This document shows, piece by piece, positions 61,783-64,000 of a stretch of DNA of 64,000 bases. Every line of letters starts with the position of its first letter. Within the stretch, counting starts at the first letter, position 1. The DNA comes from Sphingomonas sp. (GTDB lineage: Bacteria > Pseudomonadota > Alphaproteobacteria > Sphingomonadales > Sphingomonadaceae), in assembly GCF_019635455.1 (NCBI RefSeq), contig NZ_JAHBZJ010000003.1, forward strand, positions 1 to 64,000, written 5' to 3'. A program made the position numbers and the translations under genes. The notes under the pieces are model-generated. The model searched no databases and was not told where the DNA came from. It saw only the letters and a program-made list of their open reading frames with translations.

Positions 61783-62211
61783 CTACCGATCGATCGTCAC
61801 CGTAGAGGGATGGTGGCGATCAAGGTGGCGGCGGATCATCCGCAGGTTGCGCGAGTTCGATCGGAAGAAGAAGTCCGGGATGATGCCGATCCCTGGAATG
61901 AGGCCCAGCAGCCAGTCGATCCCGACATTGCCCGCCATTCGCCAGAAGGTCGATTTGGGCATGCCGAGATTGCGGGCCTCCCACGCCATATAGAGGCCGA
62001 AGGCGGCTCCGATGAAGCTACCGCCGACCGGGATCAGATCGAGGATCACGTCGAGGCCGAACCGCTGATTGGTTCCGGGAATGACGAAGCTGCGTTCGAG
62101 CAGCTTTTCCATCGCCTCGACCCGGCGGCGGACCGAGGCGGCGTCGTTGCCGACGGGAAGCTTGCCAGCCATCTGCGCCATGTTGGCGTGCATCCGTGTC
62201 GCTTTCGCCAT
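61783..62211 (-). CDS. DUF4112 protein
   Basis: 142 aa. A coiled N-terminus (RRRVEAMEKLLERSFVIPGT) is followed by two hydrophobic blocks (GLDVILDLIPVGGSFIGAAFG and NVGIDWLLGLIPGIGIIPDFFF, split), the DUF4112 signature with paired LIPVGG/LIPGIG. Probably an inner-membrane protein; function unknown. Confidence 0.88.
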   Translation of the reverse strand: MAKATRMHANMAQMAGKLPVGNDAASVRRRVEAMEKLLERSFVIPGTNQRFGLDVILDLIPVGGSFIGAAFGLYMAWEARNLGMPKSTFWRMAGNVGIDWLLGLIPGIGIIPDFFFRSNSRNLRMIRRHLDRHHPSTVTIDR

Positions 62212-62223
62212 TTCGCCTTCTCC

Positions 62224-63696
62224 CTATCGACCCGGGCGCCGCAGATGCGTCAACGGATGCCATGCCCGGCTGTTCCCCTGCCACGCCTCCAGCCGCAGCG
62301 CGACCAGCGACCAGCGGAGCGGCTGGGCGATCGGAATATAGGGGGTGTCCTGCGCCATCGCCAGTTCGGCCGCGGCGATGCGGCTGGCGCGTTCGGGGAG
62401 CGAGGGGGCGTCGCGCGCGGCGGTGATCGCGGCCATCACCGGTTCGGCGCACAGACCGCATGCGGTGACCAGATACCATCGGCCGCTGTCATAGGGCGCG
62501 ACCGCATCGACGATGCGCAGATCGGCGTCCGCATCCTCGTCCACCCACACCGGCAGCAGCCCGATATCGCGCAGGTCGCTCGCGATCCGGCTCCAGAGCA
62601 GCACCACGCCCGGACTGCGGGTCAGCGCCACCCGGATCGTCAGCGGGGTATCGGGATTGGCGGCGTGATAGATCGCGACCCGGTTCCGCGCGGCGATCCG
62701 GCGCGCATCCAGATCGAGCGATTGCCACGCCGGCGGCGTGGGATCGCGGCTTGAATCGAGCCGCGCGGGCAGCATCGTTTCAACCGGTTGCCAGTCCGGA
62801 CGGAACAGCGCGGTAAGGGTCGCCCGGTCGATCGCCATGGCAAGCGCGGCGCGATTCTCCCGCGCAGACAGAAAGCCTTCGCGTGACACGATGGCGAGGC
62901 CGAACAGCCCCGCCGCCGGATCGACCCGGACATTGGCCGGTGCGACGTCGGCATGGGCGAGCAGTGGCCAGTCGCGAAACGTGCCGCCCAGCAAAAGGTC
63001 GGAGCGGCGGGCGGCGAACCGGGCCACCGCCAGCGCCGCCCGCTCCCCGCGCAGGCGGACCGTGTCGGCCTCGCCCTGGACCTCCGCCGGCTCGTCGTCG
63101 TCGGGATCGGCATTTACCGGGGGACGCAACAGCAGTTCGCCCGCCATCGACCGCGCGACGCGCAGCGGACCGGTTCCGGCGAGCACGGGGCGGCGAAGGA
63201 TCGCCATTTCCGGCTGGGCGAAGAGCTTCAGCAGGTCGGGGCGGGGCTGTTTCAGCCGCACCTCGACCACCTGGGGGGTCATTTCGACAATTTCATCGAT
63301 GACCGCGAGAAACGGGGAGAGCGTGACCCGGCTTTGCGCCGCGACCGTGCGGCGGAGGCTGTCGACCACGTCGCGGGCGCGGATTCGGGTGCCGTCGGGC
63401 CAACTGGCGTCCTCAAGCCGAAAGATGTAGCTGCGTCCCCCGTCGATGACGATCCAGCGTTCGGCAAGGCCCGGCTCGATCCCGCCATTCGCGTCGAAAC
63501 GGACCAGCCCCTGGGCGATGGCGTCGGCGGTCAGCCGCTCGGCGGGGTCGAGCGGACCGCGCGTCGGATCGGCGAGTTTCGCGGTGCCGCCAATCACGCT
63601 GACCGTCACCGCCACATCGTCCGGCCGCCGGTCACACCCGCCGGACGCGACCAGCATCGCAAGCGCGGAAATGGCGGCGAACGGGCGGATCGGCAT
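62224..63696 (-). CDS. Extracellular solute-binding protein, family 5
   Basis: 490 aa. The signal ends near ASGGC (possible lipidation at the Cys). DPAERLTADAIAQGLVRFDANG and LAERWIVIDGGRSYIFRLED, then ASWPDGTRIRARDVVDSLRR, are the SBP_bac_5 (oligopeptide/dipeptide) pattern. No permease or ATPase genes adjoin it, so it is either an orphan receptor or serves a distant ABC transporter. It is 12 bases after the DUF4112 gene on the opposite end of the same strand. Confidence 0.88.
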   Translation of the reverse strand: MPIRPFAAISALAMLVASGGCDRRPDDVAVTVSVIGGTAKLADPTRGPLDPAERLTADAIAQGLVRFDANGGIEPGLAERWIVIDGGRSYIFRLEDASWPDGTRIRARDVVDSLRRTVAAQSRVTLSPFLAVIDEIVEMTPQVVEVRLKQPRPDLLKLFAQPEMAILRRPVLAGTGPLRVARSMAGELLLRPPVNADPDDDEPAEVQGEADTVRLRGERAALAVARFAARRSDLLLGGTFRDWPLLAHADVAPANVRVDPAAGLFGLAIVSREGFLSARENRAALAMAIDRATLTALFRPDWQPVETMLPARLDSSRDPTPPAWQSLDLDARRIAARNRVAIYHAANPDTPLTIRVALTRSPGVVLLWSRIASDLRDIGLLPVWVDEDADADLRIVDAVAPYDSGRWYLVTACGLCAEPVMAAITAARDAPSLPERASRIAAAELAMAQDTPYIPIAQPLRWSLVALRLEAWQGNSRAWHPLTHLRRPGR

Positions 63697-63770
63697 CGCA
63701 CGATGCTAAAGCAGATCGCCGATTACAATGAAAGCGGCTGGCGGGCTTTCGCGCGGCATTTGGCGGCCGT

Positions 63771-63793
63771 CCTGCCTGCCTGCCTGCCTGCCC
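63771..63793. repeat. CCTG tetranucleotide repeat
   Basis: Five and a half tandem CCTG units lie between the solute-binding protein gene and the rarA stop, outside any coding frame. Such a tract can vary in copy number by slippage; no regulated gene start is near it. Confidence 0.8.
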
Positions 63794-63810
63794 GGCGCGT
63801 GGCGATCACT

Positions 63811-64000
63811 CTATCCGCGGTCGGTACGCCGCCGTTCGTCCCACCAGGCCATCCGCTCGGCGATGCGTTTTTCGACCCCCCGGTCGGTCGGTTCGTAGAA
63901 GGATTGGGGCGTCATCTCCTCCGGCCAGTAATTGGCGCCGGAAAACCCGCCCTCCGCATCATGGTCATAGGCATAGCCCTTGCCATAGCCGATGTCCTTC
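63811..64000 (-). CDS. rarA: Replication-associated recombination protein A, 3' end only
   Basis: The last 63 codons of a gene that continues beyond the window. The sequence KDIGYGKGYAYDHDAEGGF, then NYWPEEM, QSFYEPTDRGVEKRIAERM and WWDERRR, is the C-terminal tetramerisation-domain end of the RarA/MgsA AAA+ ATPase. The ATPase core is outside, so assignment rests on this tail. Confidence 0.75.
   Translation of the reverse strand, partial: KDIGYGKGYAYDHDAEGGFSGANYWPEEMTPQSFYEPTDRGVEKRIAERMAWWDERRRTDRG

Noticed and set aside
1..64000. CRISPR arrays, rRNA operon, insertion sequences with terminal repeats
   Set aside because: Looked for and not seen; the only regular repeats are within coding sequence (RHS, PT tract, lectin octapeptides, 9-base signal repeat) or the short CCTG tract.

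Overview
The window reads as the chromosome of a high-GC alphaproteobacterium of the Sphingomonadaceae (Sphingomonas or a close relative). This rests on the alphaproteobacterial gene order rpmH-rnpA-yidD-yidC-engB, the DUF1476-bolA-grxD row, a TonB-dependent receptor of the type abundant in sphingomonads, secreted RHS proteins, and many GTG/TTG starts. No rRNA, CRISPR array or replication origin was seen.

Region 1 (1 to about 18,320) looks like the right-hand part of an integrated mobile island. It opens with the 3' end of a TraA/MobF-type conjugative relaxase and closes with a tyrosine integrase (17006-18154, minus strand). Beside the integrase is a short stretch ending in a CCA-type tRNA/tmRNA 3' end followed by an intrinsic terminator, a plausible att site. 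The cargo is catabolic. A tight seven-gene minus-strand operon encodes a cyclase-family hydrolase, cupin, SDR, 3-hydroxyacyl-CoA-type dehydrogenase, MFS carrier, BKACE/DUF849 enzyme and MBL-fold lipoprotein. Next to it, on the plus strand, are an IclR regulator, a TonB receptor and a ferric-reductase-like flavoprotein. Then come a TetR regulator and a divergent operon for a Tat-exported flavoprotein, a 2[4Fe-4S] ferredoxin and a sulfatase. The likely theme is uptake and stepwise oxidation/cleavage of an unidentified, perhaps sulfated, beta-hydroxy acid or lactone/amide.

Region 2 (18,600-24,370) is a polymorphic-toxin-like locus. It holds a small secreted YD-repeat/PT-repeat protein and a 1265-aa secreted RHS protein. 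The C-terminal nuclease-like domain of the RHS protein is cut by one in-frame TAA, and a small putative immunity gene follows. The tail and immunity gene are AT-rich compared with everything around them. Downstream is a decayed stretch carrying a collapsed fragment of RHS sequence.

Region 3 (24,371-64,000) is mostly core genome. It includes UvrD helicase (with a palindromic repeat inserted in frame), RsmD, an RsuA/RluB-type pseudouridine synthase, AmpG, a GST, the rpmH-rnpA-yidD-yidC-engB cluster, a YifB ATPase, tRNA-Leu(CAA), tRNA-Thr(TGT), a FucP-type sugar carrier, an M28 peptidase and EttA. Then come five mostly uncharacterised exported or membrane proteins beside a LytS/LytTR two-component pair, nadA, an MBL hydrolase, a BlaI/BlaR1-like pair with a clear palindromic operator, a glycosyltransferase, grxD-bolA-DUF1476 (the F1-ATPase zeta inhibitor family), nadC, a family-5 solute-binding protein, and at the right edge the 3' end of rarA.
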